Part shown: positions 47,413 through 57,015 of the stretch, piece by piece
Numbering within the stretch: the stretch's first letter is position 1
How the letters are laid out: the number at the start of each line of letters is the position of its first letter
Assembly (NCBI RefSeq): GCF_002812205.1
Contig: NZ_NPEA01000012.1
Location: forward strand, 1 to 64,000
Origin: Leptospira neocaledonica
GTDB taxonomy: Bacteria > Spirochaetota > Leptospiria > Leptospirales > Leptospiraceae
Length of the DNA stretch: 64,000 nucleotides
Direction: 5' to 3'
Program-made: the position numbers and the translations under genes
The notes under the pieces: generated by a model
What the model saw: only the letters and a program-made list of their open reading frames with translations
The model's database searches: none
Told to the model about the DNA's origin: nothing

Positions 47413-47589
47413 ATGAAACTCCTTTTAATTATATTATTCGCATATTTAACCTACCGTTTTTTACAGAGGCTCATGTTCCCCCAGAAAAACGAAGGCTCCG
47501 GTTTCAGAGTGGTGTTTCCGGACAGAGAATATTCTCCCAGAGAGAAAGACATTTCCGATAAGGGACGAGTTGTAGAGAAAGGAGAATGA
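47413..47589 (+). CDS. Small 58-residue membrane-anchored protein
   Basis: The frame begins MKLLLIILFAYLTYRFL, a single hydrophobic anchor, followed by a charged tail (KNEGSGFRVVFPDREYSPREKDI) and ends at TGA 47587-47589. The next gene starts inside this end as ATGA, so the two are translationally coupled, which supports this being a real gene. It is a bitopic inner-membrane protein of unknown function. Confidence 0.7.
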   Translation: MKLLLIILFAYLTYRFLQRLMFPQKNEGSGFRVVFPDREYSPREKDISDKGRVVEKGE

Positions 47590-48104
47590 TCCAAGGAATG
47601 AATATCCGATTTTCCTATTTTATAATCCTATTATACTCCTTCTTCTTTTTTTCCTGCTTAGGAATGAGCGGAGAATTTGGCTGGGCATTGATGGATGAGT
47701 CTAGACAAACTTTATTGGAGAAAAAATTTACAACCATTCAGGAATTCACTCTTACTAGAGAAAAATTGATATTTCCTACAAACAAAACACTCGTATATTT
47801 ATACAAATTTTCCAGAGTGCCGAACCCTGAAGCGGAAATCTATGTAAGTTTGAGCAGATTCCAAGTAGGTTTTAACGAAATCGAAGTACGACGTAAAAGA
47901 CCCGAACTTTCCAGTTCCAGTATCACAGGAAGTTTCCAAGAATTGATCGCAGGAAAATATCTGATCAAGGTCTCCTACGAGGGAGAAGTGATCGATCAAG
48001 TGGAATTTAGAGTCATAGAACCGGAAGAAAGAGAAGAAGAAAAAGAATCCGGTGTGGACGATGTGGAAAAATACACTAAGGCTAAAAAATCTTTAAATCA
48101 ATAA
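47586..48104 (+). CDS. Hypothetical lipoprotein
   Basis: A hydrophobic signal with lipobox FFFSC (about residue 24) is followed by about 145 residues of mixed strands and a highly charged C-terminus rich in Glu and Lys. I recognise no family. It starts at ATG 47586, overlapping the 58-residue gene; an alternative ATG lies at 47598. The two genes look like a small envelope operon. Degenerate copies of the 16-bp palindrome lie downstream at 48117 and 48161. Confidence 0.7.
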   Translation: MIQGMNIRFSYFIILLYSFFFFSCLGMSGEFGWALMDESRQTLLEKKFTTIQEFTLTREKLIFPTNKTLVYLYKFSRVPNPEAEIYVSLSRFQVGFNEIEVRRKRPELSSSSITGSFQELIAGKYLIKVSYEGEVIDQVEFRVIEPEEREEEKESGVDDVEKYTKAKKSLNQ

Positions 48105-48116
48105 ACTGTCACCGCA

Positions 48117-48176
48117 TGTTAGAATTACTACATCGCGATAAAGACAAAATTGAAACCGTTTGTTGGAAATCCTACA
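48117..48176. repeat. Two further copies of the 16-bp palindrome
   Basis: 48117-48132 reads TGTTAGAATTACTACA (degenerate) and 48161-48176 reads TGTTGGAAATCCTACA (matches TGTnGGAnnTCCnACA). They begin 44 bp apart, between convergent gene ends, which is not an obvious promoter position. Confidence 0.55.
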
Positions 48177-48184
48177 AACCGCTT

Positions 48185-50125
48185 CTAATACGTATCTCCA
48201 GAAAGAGGATCCCTTGGATAAGGATCTCTTTGCATTCCATCTTCTAAAATTTTATTGATTCGTTCTATATTTTTCAAAGCCAGATTGATCTCAGTTTGGT
48301 TCCCTACTTTCAGGATTTCTTCGTTCATTCTTTTAGATTCTCCGTAGTTCTTTTCGAACTCATACAATACGGATAATCTTTGCATTGCCCTGGGCCCTGG
48401 AGAAGCATCCAACTTAGTTCGGATAATATCCATTTTTTCTTTGGATTCTTCCATCTCCAAACTTTTGAGTCTGTATTGGGCCATGTCCTGGTCGTTCGTT
48501 CTTTCCAAGAGGCCTTTTTTGATCTGGAGTAATTCCTTTTTACCTTGGGAATATTTCTCTTCTTCTAATCTTAAATTTTCCCGGAGTCTATCATATGCTT
48601 GGATAGATTTAACTAATTCTTCTTTTTCTTTAGGGGGTTTTTTCTCATACCTATATAGTTTAGAGATCCCTAAATAAGCCAGAACTTCCATCCGTATTCT
48701 TTCCTGGGATTCGGGAAAAGATAGATCGGAGGCAGCTGCCTTTTCCTGTTCTCTGATCTGCAACCAATCTTCGTAATATTTTTTTCCGGACTCTAAATTG
48801 CCAAGTTTGCCTTCGAAAAAATTCCCGAGCTCGAATGCATAGATCCCTTTTTTCTTGGGATCCGGTTCCGATAGATAATATTTCTCATAAAATTCCGCGG
48901 CCAAAACATATTGTTTAAGTTCCGTATGTAAAGAAGCGATCGCACGATATACGTAAGCAATCTCCGCGGGAGTTTTATTTTCTTTTAATGCAAGAGCCAG
49001 AAATTTTAAGAAGAAGTCCAGAGATTTGGCTTTTTTACCCGAGGCCTTTAGCTCTTCTGCCAATGCTAAAACTACTTGAGAATGTTCCGGATCCAAACGA
49101 AACGCCAACTCTAATAGCGCAGCATACGCAAAAAAGTCCGTATTTCTTTTATAATCGAATAGAACGAAAATCCCCTGCCCGCTCACGGAGGTTTTGTTGA
49201 CCACCTTCAGTCTTTCCTTGTTCTCATTCTCCGATTCTTTTATGAATTTCGCTAAGGTAAAAACCGTATCGGCGTCTTCTCTGGACTTTCTTTTGAAAAA
49301 TGGATAATAATTATTTTCGAAAGAATCTTTATAAGCGCTTGCTGCTCTCTTGAGGGAATCGTCCGCATTCTTCACGCCTTGTTTTGCAAGAGAGATATCA
49401 TTTGCGGTTACTTTGCGCGCATTGTTAGGAGGATTAGATTCAAAGATCAGGTCCTTCTCCCTTGCGGAAGAAGCTTCTAAAAGATGAACTCTATCCTTTG
49501 CTTTTTCCAGATCTACATTCGCTTTTTCTAATTCTTTCTTGACCTTTGCATGTTGTTTAGCTCTTTCCACTTCATTCGTATCATATAATTCTCTCAGTCT
49601 TTCTTCTTTGGAGAATGCTTCTTCCGTATGTGAAAAGTCCCTATATCTGAGGGCCGCTAAGGCTTCTTCTAATGCCTTGAAGTTCTGCTTTTTCTTGGAG
49701 TATTCTTGGCTGAGTAACCAATGTAATTCGAATAGGATGGGAGAATCACGAAGTTGTTCCCCTCCCGTGATCTTATTCATCATTTTTAAGATCAATAAAC
49801 GTAGAGTGTTACGATCCGTTTTTTCCGTGAAGATACGACCTAATCTTCTTTCTTCTTCCGTTCTTTTTGGATCCACGAACTGAGCATAGTACGGATCTAA
49901 AACTTGGCGGATAGATGTGATCGGATCGGAAACAGTTTCGGAAGAATTAAGTAAGTTCTCTTTTAATGTGCGAAGATTCGCTGGAGGAATTACTTCATGA
50001 GGAAGTTTATAGATACCTGCAGGATCTAATCTTTGATCCTGCTCATCCGCCTCGGTTCGGACGCCTACTCCCAACCCAAAAAGAATGAGGAGTATCGCGC
50101 CCAGTTTCAGGCGGGTTTGTTTCAT
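48185..50125 (-). CDS. TPR-repeat exported protein in the CheW operon
   Basis: A signal peptide (residues 1-27) leads to a 646-residue, almost wholly helical protein. It contains a long coiled coil (about 190-240, with [20 protein letters not shown]) and tetratricopeptide units (about 330-470, for example [24 protein letters not shown] and [16 protein letters not shown]). A second coiled stretch lies at about 520-600. TPR proteins act as assembly scaffolds; no specific role can be named. Its ATG overlaps the CheW stop as ATGA, so it is translated with cheW. Confidence 0.82.
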   Translation of the reverse strand: MKQTRLKLGAILLILFGLGVGVRTEADEQDQRLDPAGIYKLPHEVIPPANLRTLKENLLNSSETVSDPITSIRQVLDPYYAQFVDPKRTEEERRLGRIFTEKTDRNTLRLLILKMMNKITGGEQLRDSPILFELHWLLSQEYSKKKQNFKALEEALAALRYRDFSHTEEAFSKEERLRELYDTNEVERAKQHAKVKKELEKANVDLEKAKDRVHLLEASSAREKDLIFESNPPNNARKVTANDISLAKQGVKNADDSLKRAASAYKDSFENNYYPFFKRKSREDADTVFTLAKFIKESENENKERLKVVNKTSVSGQGIFVLFDYKRNTDFFAYAALLELAFRLDPEHSQVVLALAEELKASGKKAKSLDFFLKFLALALKENKTPAEIAYVYRAIASLHTELKQYVLAAEFYEKYYLSEPDPKKKGIYAFELGNFFEGKLGNLESGKKYYEDWLQIREQEKAAASDLSFPESQERIRMEVLAYLGISKLYRYEKKPPKEKEELVKSIQAYDRLRENLRLEEEKYSQGKKELLQIKKGLLERTNDQDMAQYRLKSLEMEESKEKMDIIRTKLDASPGPRAMQRLSVLYEFEKNYGESKRMNEEILKVGNQTEINLALKNIERINKILEDGMQRDPYPRDPLSGDTY

Positions 50126-50586
50126 TTCGCCCCGGCACCCAACTCCGCTAATTCTTCTGATCCTAGGATTTTTTCGATATCGATCAGGATGATGAACCTA
50201 TCGTCCTTTTTACCGACACCCGTGATATAACGGGAGGAAATTCCTTTGATAGAAGGTGGAGGAGGATTGATCGTTTCCGGAGGAAAGAGTGCTACGTTAG
50301 CTACCTTGTCTACAATGATGCCGACGGATTCTCCGCCTATCTTTACTACGATTGCACGATCGTAACCTTGCTCATGAGAATGAGGAATATTAAGTTTCAC
50401 ACCCAGATCCACCATCTTCACTACCTTGCCTCGGATATCCATGATACCTGCAAAATAGTTTTTGGATCTCGGAACCTTGACCAGGTTATGGATCTTGATA
50501 ATCTCATCTACAAGAACGATTGGAAGAGCGTATTCTTCCTCTCCCAAGCTAAATAGAATGTACTGGTGTTCGATTTCGGCGGACAT
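50122..50586 (-). CDS. cheW: CheW-like chemotaxis coupling protein
   Basis: The 154-residue protein is a stand-alone CheW domain: [45 protein letters not shown], the [16 protein letters not shown] strand and [27 protein letters not shown]. CheW joins chemoreceptors to CheA at the inner membrane. No receptor or CheA gene lies nearby, so this may serve a secondary signalling array. It lies between a membrane protein gene (9 bp upstream) and the TPR gene (4-bp overlap). Confidence 0.92.
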   Translation of the reverse strand: MSAEIEHQYILFSLGEEEYALPIVLVDEIIKIHNLVKVPRSKNYFAGIMDIRGKVVKMVDLGVKLNIPHSHEQGYDRAIVVKIGGESVGIIVDKVANVALFPPETINPPPPSIKGISSRYITGVGKKDDRFIILIDIEKILGSEELAELGAGAK

Positions 50587-50595
50587 TCCCCCTCC

Positions 50596-51327
50596 TTAGA
50601 AACGGGTGAATCCGTAGTAATAAAAATACGATCCGGAACCTAGAAAGATTACAACTTTCGAGAAAAGCGGATCGCGTTTCCTCAGTATCCAGTCCAATCC
50701 GCCAAAAAGCAAACCGAAAACGGCGAGTGAAAATCCGAGTAAATAAAAATCCATGTAAGCATACCAGATCCCGAGTGCTGCTCCAAGACCTAAGGAATAG
50801 TCTTGTAGATCTCCCCAGATCCTTCTCTTGATTCTGGTCCATAAGGGCTCTTTTTTCTCTCTTTGGAAAAATCTTTTCCAGGATCTAGGATTTCGATCTA
50901 TTCCGAAAATATGATCGTACTTGGTAGAAATTTCCCAAGGTTTAGGAGTCCTTCTTTCAGGTCCCCCCAATGGTTCCGGAGAAACTCCGTATGCCCCGCC
51001 CATAATTTGTAGAGCGTCCTTGTCAGGGAGAGAAGATAATAAGTCTCTAAAAGGTGCGAATCTGGAATAAAGAGGATAAGATCTACCTGTTGAAAGATCA
51101 GTCTCTTTTAGAATGGATCCATCCCGGATAGTGGAAACATAAATACGGCCATTCTCTCCGGCGACTTCCAAAGTGAGTCTGATCTTACGATCATGAAAAT
51201 GAAAGTCGGCTTGGAGAATATCTCCATCCGGAGTTTTAGCTTGGTAGGATTTTGTATATCCTTTGGCTGGAGGAAACTCAGGTTTCCACCAACGTCTTAA
51301 AAGAGAATAGTCCTGAAAGGAGGCCAT
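50596..51327 (-). CDS. Hypothetical protein with C-terminal membrane segments
   Basis: I recognise no family. The first 170 residues are soluble with alternating strands and basic/aromatic stretches. The last 70 residues form two to three hydrophobic segments ([24 protein letters not shown] read as two helices, then [19 protein letters not shown]). There is no signal peptide, so it is probably anchored in the inner membrane by its C-terminus. It lies 9 bp upstream of cheW and is probably the first gene of that operon. Confidence 0.7.
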   Translation of the reverse strand: MASFQDYSLLRRWWKPEFPPAKGYTKSYQAKTPDGDILQADFHFHDRKIRLTLEVAGENGRIYVSTIRDGSILKETDLSTGRSYPLYSRFAPFRDLLSSLPDKDALQIMGGAYGVSPEPLGGPERRTPKPWEISTKYDHIFGIDRNPRSWKRFFQREKKEPLWTRIKRRIWGDLQDYSLGLGAALGIWYAYMDFYLLGFSLAVFGLLFGGLDWILRKRDPLFSKVVIFLGSGSYFYYYGFTRF

Positions 51328-51420
51328 ACAGCAACATGATCGGCCATTTTCTAATTTTGCTTTAGGCTTTGATAGTTGCTAATTCCGAGTCGGGAGAGCT
51401 CCCGATGGAGGAGGGAGGCG

Positions 51421-51459
51421 AAAAAGACCGGGTCTTCGATTCGATTTCCCGGTCTTTTA
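51421..51459. terminator. Bidirectional terminator after the small ribosomal-protein gene
   Basis: AAAAGACCGGG (51422-51432) pairs with CCCGGTCTTTT (51448-51458). On the minus strand it ends in a T-run 18 bp after the stop codon of the 31-residue gene. Confidence 0.85.
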
Positions 51460-51476
51460 GATATCAAAAGAATATC

Positions 51477-51572
51477 TTATTTGCCTTTCTTCTTATGACG
51501 ATTCTGTCTTCTCTTTTTCTTCCTCTTATGAGTCGCGATCTTTCTTCGCTTTCTTTTTTTACCGGAAGGCAT
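51477..51572 (-). CDS. 31-residue basic ribosomal protein, bS22/mS38 (AURKAIP1/COX24-like)
   Basis: The frame starts MPSGKKRKRRKIATHKRRKK and ends in RQNRHKKKGK. The KRKRRKIATHKRRKKRR pattern is that of the AURKAIP1/COX24 domain found in mitochondrial mS38 and in very small bacterial 30S proteins. A good Shine-Dalgarno (AGGAG, six bases upstream of the ATG) and a strong terminator just after the stop show it is an independent gene. It presumably binds 16S rRNA near the decoding centre, which is known of homologues and not shown here. Confidence 0.88.
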   Translation of the reverse strand: MPSGKKRKRRKIATHKRKKKRRQNRHKKKGK

Positions 51573-51608
51573 TCGGTTCTCCTGTTAGGTTCCTAACCTG
51601 CCAGGAAA

Positions 51609-52670
51609 TTATTCGGTGTACTTTTGTAAACCTTTATTTTTACGGATCTCGGCGACCATATTTTTGATATCACCAATCCCTTCTTTAGAAGCGATAAAGA
51701 GAACGTCTTCCTCTTCTACTACTACGATATCCTGAACTCCGAGTAATGCAGTGAATTCTTTTCTAGTCTGAGTGACGTTGTTTCCGGATTTATAAAATAG
51801 AATTTCCTTACCGATATGCCGATTGCCTTGGTTATCCCCAGGCAATACTCTTTCCAAAGAAAGCCAAGAGCCAACATCGTCCCAAGAGAAACTTGCTTCT
51901 ACCATTCTGATACGAGCGCTCTTTTCCATGATGGCTATGTCCACAGGTTCGGAGGGAAGAAGTTTGAATGCTTCTCCCAAATCCCCCATTTTTTTGAATG
52001 GAAATCTATCCTTAAGAGGTTTTAATATTTTAGGAGAATAGTTTTCAAACTCTTCCAAGATCAGACTTGTCTTCCAAAGAAAAATCCCCGGGTTCCAATA
52101 GAAGTTCGATTTTTTAATATACTTGATCGCCGTTTTTATATCAGGCTTTTCGAAGAATGATTTTACTTCGAAGCCATGTTTAGTCGGTTTTCCGGCGGAG
52201 ATATAACCGTAACCTACTTCCGGACGATTCGGCTTGATACCGAGTAGGACAAGATGTTCGTCTGCTTCTTTCAAAGCCTTTTGGATACTCTTAGCAAATT
52301 CTTTTTCGGAATTCACCCAAGCATCCGCAGAAAGTACAACCTGAATCGGATCTCCAAACTTTTCCTTAAAGTATAAAGAAGCGAGAGCTATGATAGGTGC
52401 GGTATTTTTTCCTTCCGGCTCTATGATAAAATTATTTTCAGGAAAACTTCTTTCCTGGGCTAGAATTTCCTTTTTTAAAGTGGCATTCGTTCCAATAAAT
52501 ACTCGATCCGGACTTGTAATCGTATAGGCCCGATTTAAGGTCTCTTTTAAGAGAGTATTTTTAGAATATACTTTCTGGAGTTGTTTAGGAGTGGAAACCC
52601 TGGATCTAGGCCAGAATCTTTCTCCTTTTCCTCCCGCCATTATGAGTACTACGGGTTTATCTTGTGTCAT
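51609..52670 (-). CDS. Mannose-1-phosphate guanylyltransferase
   Basis: The N-terminal nucleotidyltransferase motif [16 protein letters not shown] (residues 8-23) and the following TPKQL are diagnostic. [31 protein letters not shown] and the [11 protein letters not shown] segment complete the GDP-mannose pyrophosphorylase pattern. The length of 353 residues indicates the monofunctional form without the isomerase domain. It makes GDP-mannose for lipopolysaccharide or other glycans. It starts directly after the SPFH-like gene stop and is the last gene of the FYDLN-miaA-hfq operon. Confidence 0.93.
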   Translation of the reverse strand: MTQDKPVVLIMAGGKGERFWPRSRVSTPKQLQKVYSKNTLLKETLNRAYTITSPDRVFIGTNATLKKEILAQERSFPENNFIIEPEGKNTAPIIALASLYFKEKFGDPIQVVLSADAWVNSEKEFAKSIQKALKEADEHLVLLGIKPNRPEVGYGYISAGKPTKHGFEVKSFFEKPDIKTAIKYIKKSNFYWNPGIFLWKTSLILEEFENYSPKILKPLKDRFPFKKMGDLGEAFKLLPSEPVDIAIMEKSARIRMVEASFSWDDVGSWLSLERVLPGDNQGNRHIGKEILFYKSGNNVTQTRKEFTALLGVQDIVVVEEEDVLFIASKEGIGDIKNMVAEIRKNKGLQKYTE

Positions 52671-53546
52671 TTATTCCACCTCTTTGGGTTTGGGGGCGGA
52701 CTTTTTCTTACTCAAAGATTTAGGATCTCCAAAAACGGTATCAGAAGGAAGAAGTAGAACATCCACATTCTCTCCGATATTATCGTAAAGCAGGAACTCT
52801 TTCATATCCGGATTCTTCTTTAGAAAATCCTTATATTGTTCCCATTTTTTTTTGGAAACTGCAAGTTTTGCTTCTTCTTGTATAGAGTAAGATTCCGCCT
52901 TTTTTAAGGCTTCTATTCTTTCTAACTTTTTAGCCAAAATATAGTTAGGATTACGGAATATATTCGCAATGAGTATCGGATCCGGAATATCCAGACTGAT
53001 AATGCGAACTGATTCTATCTTAAGCCAGGAAACTTCATTAGCGAGAATCCTAACGATATCGTTCCTTAGGAAAGCGGAGATAGAATCCTTGTTTAAATTT
53101 ATATTTTTCTCGTCCTCTATCCCAGCTCTCAGTTTGGACTGGAAGATATTGGAGAGATATTTTGCTCTGCCTTGGTCAGTCTTTCCTCCGGAGAGAAAAT
53201 ACTTTTTGGATCCTTCTTCTTCCAAATGAAAGGATAGATCAAGTTTCGCTCTGATTTTACCTTCTTCCGACTTTTCGGAGAATAATCCGGAAGAAAGATC
53301 GTGATGGATATCCAACTCCAAAGCCAATGAGTTTAAGGATTCTTTACGTACGGACTTATCCCAGAACTGGATCACTGCCGGTTCATAGGCAAAGCCCGGG
53401 CCACGAACAAAGGAAACTAACTTGGAATCCTGTTCCCAGACAAGCAGGGCTTCTCCTTCCTTTATAAAAAAAAGCGGATAGGATACCAGTAGGATCCCCG
53501 CTACTATAAATAGAATGAAAAGTGCCCGGCCTATCTTTCGGAACAT
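52671..53546 (-). CDS. Membrane-anchored SPFH/HflC-like protein
   Basis: A single N-terminal membrane segment (about residues 8-27) is followed by a KEGEALLVWEQD strand, a domain of strands and helices, and a Lys/Glu-rich helix (about 205-240). This is the layout of band-7/SPFH proteins such as HflC. Similarity is at the level of architecture, so the assignment is tentative. The start codon overlaps the hfq stop as TAATG, and the next gene begins immediately after its stop. This places it in the middle of a coupled operon. Confidence 0.6.
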   Translation of the reverse strand: MFRKIGRALFILFIVAGILLVSYPLFFIKEGEALLVWEQDSKLVSFVRGPGFAYEPAVIQFWDKSVRKESLNSLALELDIHHDLSSGLFSEKSEEGKIRAKLDLSFHLEEEGSKKYFLSGGKTDQGRAKYLSNIFQSKLRAGIEDEKNINLNKDSISAFLRNDIVRILANEVSWLKIESVRIISLDIPDPILIANIFRNPNYILAKKLERIEALKKAESYSIQEEAKLAVSKKKWEQYKDFLKKNPDMKEFLLYDNIGENVDVLLLPSDTVFGDPKSLSKKKSAPKPKEVE

Positions 53547-53797
53547 TAGGCGGAAGGAGCTTCTTTAGCGGCTTCTTCTGTATAAAGTTTGATTACTTTG
53601 GAAGGAATGATCGTCGAGATCGCGTGTTTGTACACCAAACTCTGCTTATTTTCCTGCTCAAGGACTATCGTAAAATTATCGAAACTTACCACTTTCCCTT
53701 TTAAAGGAACTCCGTTTAGAAGATAGATGGTCAATTCCAGTTTTTCTTTTCTAGCCGTATTGAGTAGTTGGTCCTGTATATTATTTTTAGCAGACAT
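53546..53797 (-). CDS. hfq: RNA chaperone Hfq
   Basis: The 83-residue Sm-like protein has [14 protein letters not shown] for the N-terminal helix, Sm1 [23 protein letters not shown], and Sm2 ending [10 protein letters not shown], with the KH of the canonical YKHAI. It forms hexamers that pair small RNAs with mRNAs. The C-terminal tail is short. Its position directly after miaA is the classic miaA-hfq arrangement of many bacteria. The stop overlaps the next start by 1 bp (TAATG). Confidence 0.95.
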   Translation of the reverse strand: MSAKNNIQDQLLNTARKEKLELTIYLLNGVPLKGKVVSFDNFTIVLEQENKQSLVYKHAISTIIPSKVIKLYTEEAAKEAPSA

Positions 53798-53811
53798 AGA
53801 TTTTTATCCGT

Positions 53812-54708
53812 TTATATTTTTTTTATCTTTTCGTACGCTTCTTTCGGATGAATCGGTTCCAATATCTTTTGCTTTCGAAACCAAGTAATCTGACGTTTGG
53901 CGTAGTTCCTATGGGACTGGCTTAAATTCCCAAAGAATGTCTCAAGATTGGACGTTCCTTTAATATTTTCAAGCGCGAAATTATAACCTAAGGACTGAAG
54001 GCCGGGACAATCTTCCCCGTACTTATCTGAGACCCTTTTTGCTTCTTCTGCCATTCCGGATTCGATCATTTTTTTGGCCCTGGAATCGATCCTTTCGTAC
54101 AATTCTTTTCGATCCAGATCCAAAAAGAAGGCCCCAAGTATATTCAAATTTTTGGAAATTAGGGCGCCCTTCCCCTCCTCCACTTTCAGTTCCGACCAAA
54201 GAGTTCCCATCCAATTCACTTCCAAGGCTCTTCCATATCTGTAGTTATCGTTTGGAAAGATTTTTTGCAGAGCCTTTGGGTCCAGTTTTTGGAGTTCCCT
54301 AATCCTCTCTTCCATACTCAAGGATTCTACTTTCAGTTTTACTTCTTCAGTGATTTTCGGAACGGGAAACATTCCATATAAAAATGCATTCAGATAAAAC
54401 CCTGTACCCGCGGTTAAAACTGGGATTTTACCTCTGGAGAATATATTATCCAGGGCTTCTTCTGCCTTAGTTACAAATTTTGCCGCGTCTATGGATTCGG
54501 AAGGAGAAAGAAAGGAAACCAGATGGTGGGGGATTTTTTCGCAATCTTGGGGACTAGGAGCTGCAGTCCCTATACTTAACTCTTTATAGATCTGTCTGGA
54601 ATCAAAAGAGATAATTTCAAAACGAGAAGGATCCAGTTCTCTCACCAGAGCCGTTTTTCCGGCCCCAGTGGGAGCAGTGAGGATCAGAATGGGATGAAAA
54701 GGGGGAAT
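53812..54708 (-). CDS. miaA: tRNA dimethylallyltransferase, apparent ATT start
   Basis: MiaA prenylates adenosine 37 of UNN-decoding tRNAs. The P-loop [12 protein letters not shown] is encoded just upstream of the first GTG (54645), so the gene must start earlier. [32 protein letters not shown] and RQITWFRKQ are family motifs. In frame there is no ATG, GTG or TTG between the P-loop and an upstream stop codon. ATT at 54708 lies seven bases after GGAGG and overlaps the stop of the FYDLN gene (TAATT), giving about 298 residues, a normal MiaA length. An ATA (54711) is a poorer alternative. Confidence 0.88.
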   Translation of the reverse strand: MPPFHPILILTAPTGAGKTALVRELDPSRFEIISFDSRQIYKELSIGTAAPSPQDCEKIPHHLVSFLSPSESIDAAKFVTKAEEALDNIFSRGKIPVLTAGTGFYLNAFLYGMFPVPKITEEVKLKVESLSMEERIRELQKLDPKALQKIFPNDNYRYGRALEVNWMGTLWSELKVEEGKGALISKNLNILGAFFLDLDRKELYERIDSRAKKMIESGMAEEAKRVSDKYGEDCPGLQSLGYNFALENIKGTSNLETFFGNLSQSHRNYAKRQITWFRKQKILEPIHPKEAYEKIKKI

Positions 54709-55142
54709 TATTCCTCCTCCTCTTCCTCGTCTTCTTCCTCTTCTAGAGGTTCTTCCACAATACCTTCTTCTTCTTCGAAACCTACTTCGGCATCGTAGTC
54801 TAAGTTTTCTTCTGGAAACTCTTCTTCTTCCACTCTAGGGCGGACCCTGGATTTGGAAGGAGGACGTTTGTTTTGATCCGCTCCGCATTTAGGGCAGATT
54901 TTTACTTCTTTATTGAGATCGTAGAACTTGGTTCCACAAGTATGACAGGTAAACTTTTTGCCCAGAGGATTAAGAGAAGAAGACTTGGACGCAGAAGACT
55001 TTTTAGTCCCTGCAGGTTTGCTTGCTGCTTGCGCTTCCTTCTTTTTCGCCGGAGGAGTTTTTTTCTTAGGGGCGCTTTTTTTCACCGGAGTTTTGGACTT
55101 CGGTGCAGCTTTTTTCTTAGCCGTTTTCTTAGCTGTTGCCAT
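54708..55142 (-). CDS. FYDLN-acid family protein (TIGR02300-like)
   Basis: The 144-residue protein has a Lys/Ala/Pro-rich N-terminus (histone H1-like, residues 1-55), a zinc-ribbon-like core [14 protein letters not shown] followed by CPKCG (about 65-87), and a very acidic C-terminus ending in a run of Glu. This basic-core-acidic order with FYDLN identifies the family, whose function is unknown. The start is ATG 55142; the longer TTG frame to 55181 is less likely. Its poly-Glu codons supply the GGAGGAGG used as ribosome-binding site by miaA. Confidence 0.88.
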   Translation of the reverse strand: MATAKKTAKKKAAPKSKTPVKKSAPKKKTPPAKKKEAQAASKPAGTKKSSASKSSSLNPLGKKFTCHTCGTKFYDLNKEVKICPKCGADQNKRPPSKSRVRPRVEEEEFPEENLDYDAEVGFEEEEGIVEEPLEEEEDEEEEEE

Positions 55143-55256
55143 CGGAATTGACCATGCTGGAAGACACTTATTCCGATTCAAGCAGAAAAAGCACTCAGAA
55201 ATCTAGTTTCCGCTAACCTGTACTTTCTAAGAATTGGATTCCGAATACGAGGGTTT

Positions 55257-56003
55257 ATGGTCCATCTGAGCGTAAATGTAAATAAAATTGCCACTTTGAG
55301 AAATTCCAGAGGTGGAAACCACCCAGACCTTATTTATTTATCTAAACTAATCTTAGAAGCGGGAGCTCATGGGATTACTGTCCATCCTAGAGAAGACGAA
55401 AGGCATATAAAGAAGAAGGATGTATTCGATCTGCGGGAGTTCCTTACATTCTATAATCAGGATAAAAAAAAGAAGATAGAATACAATATGGAAGGAGAAC
55501 CTTCTCCTCGGTTTTTAGATCTTGTTCTGGAAGCGAAACCGGACCAGGCTACGTTAGTTCCAGTCACCCCCGGAGAGATCACCTCAGATCACGGTTTCGA
55601 TCTGACCAAAGACTCCTCTGAACTAAAAACTTATATCCAAAGGATCCAAAATGCGGGGATCCGTGTTTCTATCTTCATGGAAACGGATTTAGAAAATCTT
55701 AAATTAGTAAAAGAAACCGGCGCAGACCGCGTAGAATTTTACACAGGTCCTTATGCACATGCCTTTGATCAGTCTCAGGAAGAAGGTAAATCTGCTTTCG
55801 AATCTTTCAAAAAAGCGGCGGAGTTCCTGCAGACCCAAAAAATAGGAATTAACGCAGGCCACGACCTGGATCATTTTAATCTTCCTCTATTCTCTAAACT
55901 CCCCGGTTTGGAAGAAGTATCCATCGGCCACAGACTCATGTCCTACGCACTTGAAATCGGGTTAGCTCAGTCGGTGAGAGAATATCTGAAAGCTCTTAGT
56001 TGA
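55257..56003 (+). CDS. pdxJ: Pyridoxine 5'-phosphate synthase
   Basis: PdxJ condenses 1-deoxyxylulose-5-phosphate with aminoacetone-3-phosphate to make pyridoxine phosphate, the vitamin B6 precursor. Motifs are [17 protein letters not shown] at the N-terminus, [43 protein letters not shown] and EVSIGHRLM. The length of 248 residues is typical. It is convergent with the next minus-strand gene with no gap between stop codons. Confidence 0.95.
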   Translation: MVHLSVNVNKIATLRNSRGGNHPDLIYLSKLILEAGAHGITVHPREDERHIKKKDVFDLREFLTFYNQDKKKKIEYNMEGEPSPRFLDLVLEAKPDQATLVPVTPGEITSDHGFDLTKDSSELKTYIQRIQNAGIRVSIFMETDLENLKLVKETGADRVEFYTGPYAHAFDQSQEEGKSAFESFKKAAEFLQTQKIGINAGHDLDHFNLPLFSKLPGLEEVSIGHRLMSYALEIGLAQSVREYLKALS

Positions 56004-56918
56004 TTATTTCGTCTGGGTCGGAGTATCAGAGAGTTCTTTTGCGAGTTCTTTGAAAGAAGAATAATTCGAGTCTTCGGAGAGTAATAAAAAGGCTGCTTTT
56101 TTTAAATTTGCGGAAAGTAAAGAGGCCTCGGAATTTGTTTTGGCCAATTCTTCCAGGTTCGATTTAAAACTTAAGAGATGTTTTTTAGCAGAAATCTGGT
56201 CTTTTATGGAAACCGCTTTTTTAAGTTCCTTCCAGGATTGGGTGGCCTTGTTCCCAGAAACAAGATCTTTAGGAGTCCTTCCGAATTCACCACTTAAGTC
56301 CCAGACTTTTCTGTATGAATGGTTCTTTTCCAGAAATTTATAATATTCGGAAGAAGGTTTGAAAGTGTTCTGCTTTGCTTTTGCGATCAATTCCTTGTCC
56401 AGTCCACATTCTGCAAAAACACCTTTGGTTAAGGATTCTTTCGAAACGGAATGAATTTCTATGAGTTTAGAAACGGATTCGGAAGCTTCTGCAATATTCC
56501 CTTTTTTGCATGCGGAGATTGCAGTTTTATACAAAACTTCTTCCTGGTCTGCAAGTGTGGATTTTTCGGATTCCCATTTTAAAGAAGAGGAGAATGCAAG
56601 CTCTTGGTAGAGTGGATCGCTCGGATCTGAGTTTTTGGCTCGGACTGCGTATTCCAAAGCAGATTGATTTTCTCCGAGGGAATCATACAAAATGGACAAA
56701 TTATAACAAGCGAGTCCCCTATCTTTTCTCAGGGATCTGCAGGAAGATTTTAATAAATCTAAAGAAGATTTTCTTTCTTCTTCCGTTCCGTAAAAATCTA
56801 GGATTGCCTGTTCTTGTATGAGTTCCGACCCGAACCTTCCACCTCCAGGGACGGAAACAGAAGTGCAGTAAAAAGTTCCCACAAACGAGAAAAAACTAAG
56901 GATACAAAACTTTTCCAA
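56004..56918 (-). CDS. Hypothetical lipoprotein with helical repeats
   Basis: A hydrophobic segment FCILSFFSFVGTFYC gives a lipobox Cys. A TPR-like helical body follows (LACYNLSILYDSLGENQSALEYAVRAK and similar), with several cysteines and a Lys/Ser-rich C-terminus. I recognise no specific family. The frame is open back to 57152, but that would overlap the divergent protease gene. I chose TTG 56918, immediately before the signal segment, although no clear ribosome-binding site precedes it. It is convergent with pdxJ (zero gap). Confidence 0.68.
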   Translation of the reverse strand: MEKFCILSFFSFVGTFYCTSVSVPGGGRFGSELIQEQAILDFYGTEEERKSSLDLLKSSCRSLRKDRGLACYNLSILYDSLGENQSALEYAVRAKNSDPSDPLYQELAFSSSLKWESEKSTLADQEEVLYKTAISACKKGNIAEASESVSKLIEIHSVSKESLTKGVFAECGLDKELIAKAKQNTFKPSSEYYKFLEKNHSYRKVWDLSGEFGRTPKDLVSGNKATQSWKELKKAVSIKDQISAKKHLLSFKSNLEELAKTNSEASLLSANLKKAAFLLLSEDSNYSSFKELAKELSDTPTQTK

Positions 56919-57015
56919 AGTCTTATAGAATGAGAGTTTTCGGGGGAATAGATTGACAATGCCTGTTCCAGGTGGAAAATGATCGAAAATCAACCTTGCA
57001 AAAAGAGGACCCGAT

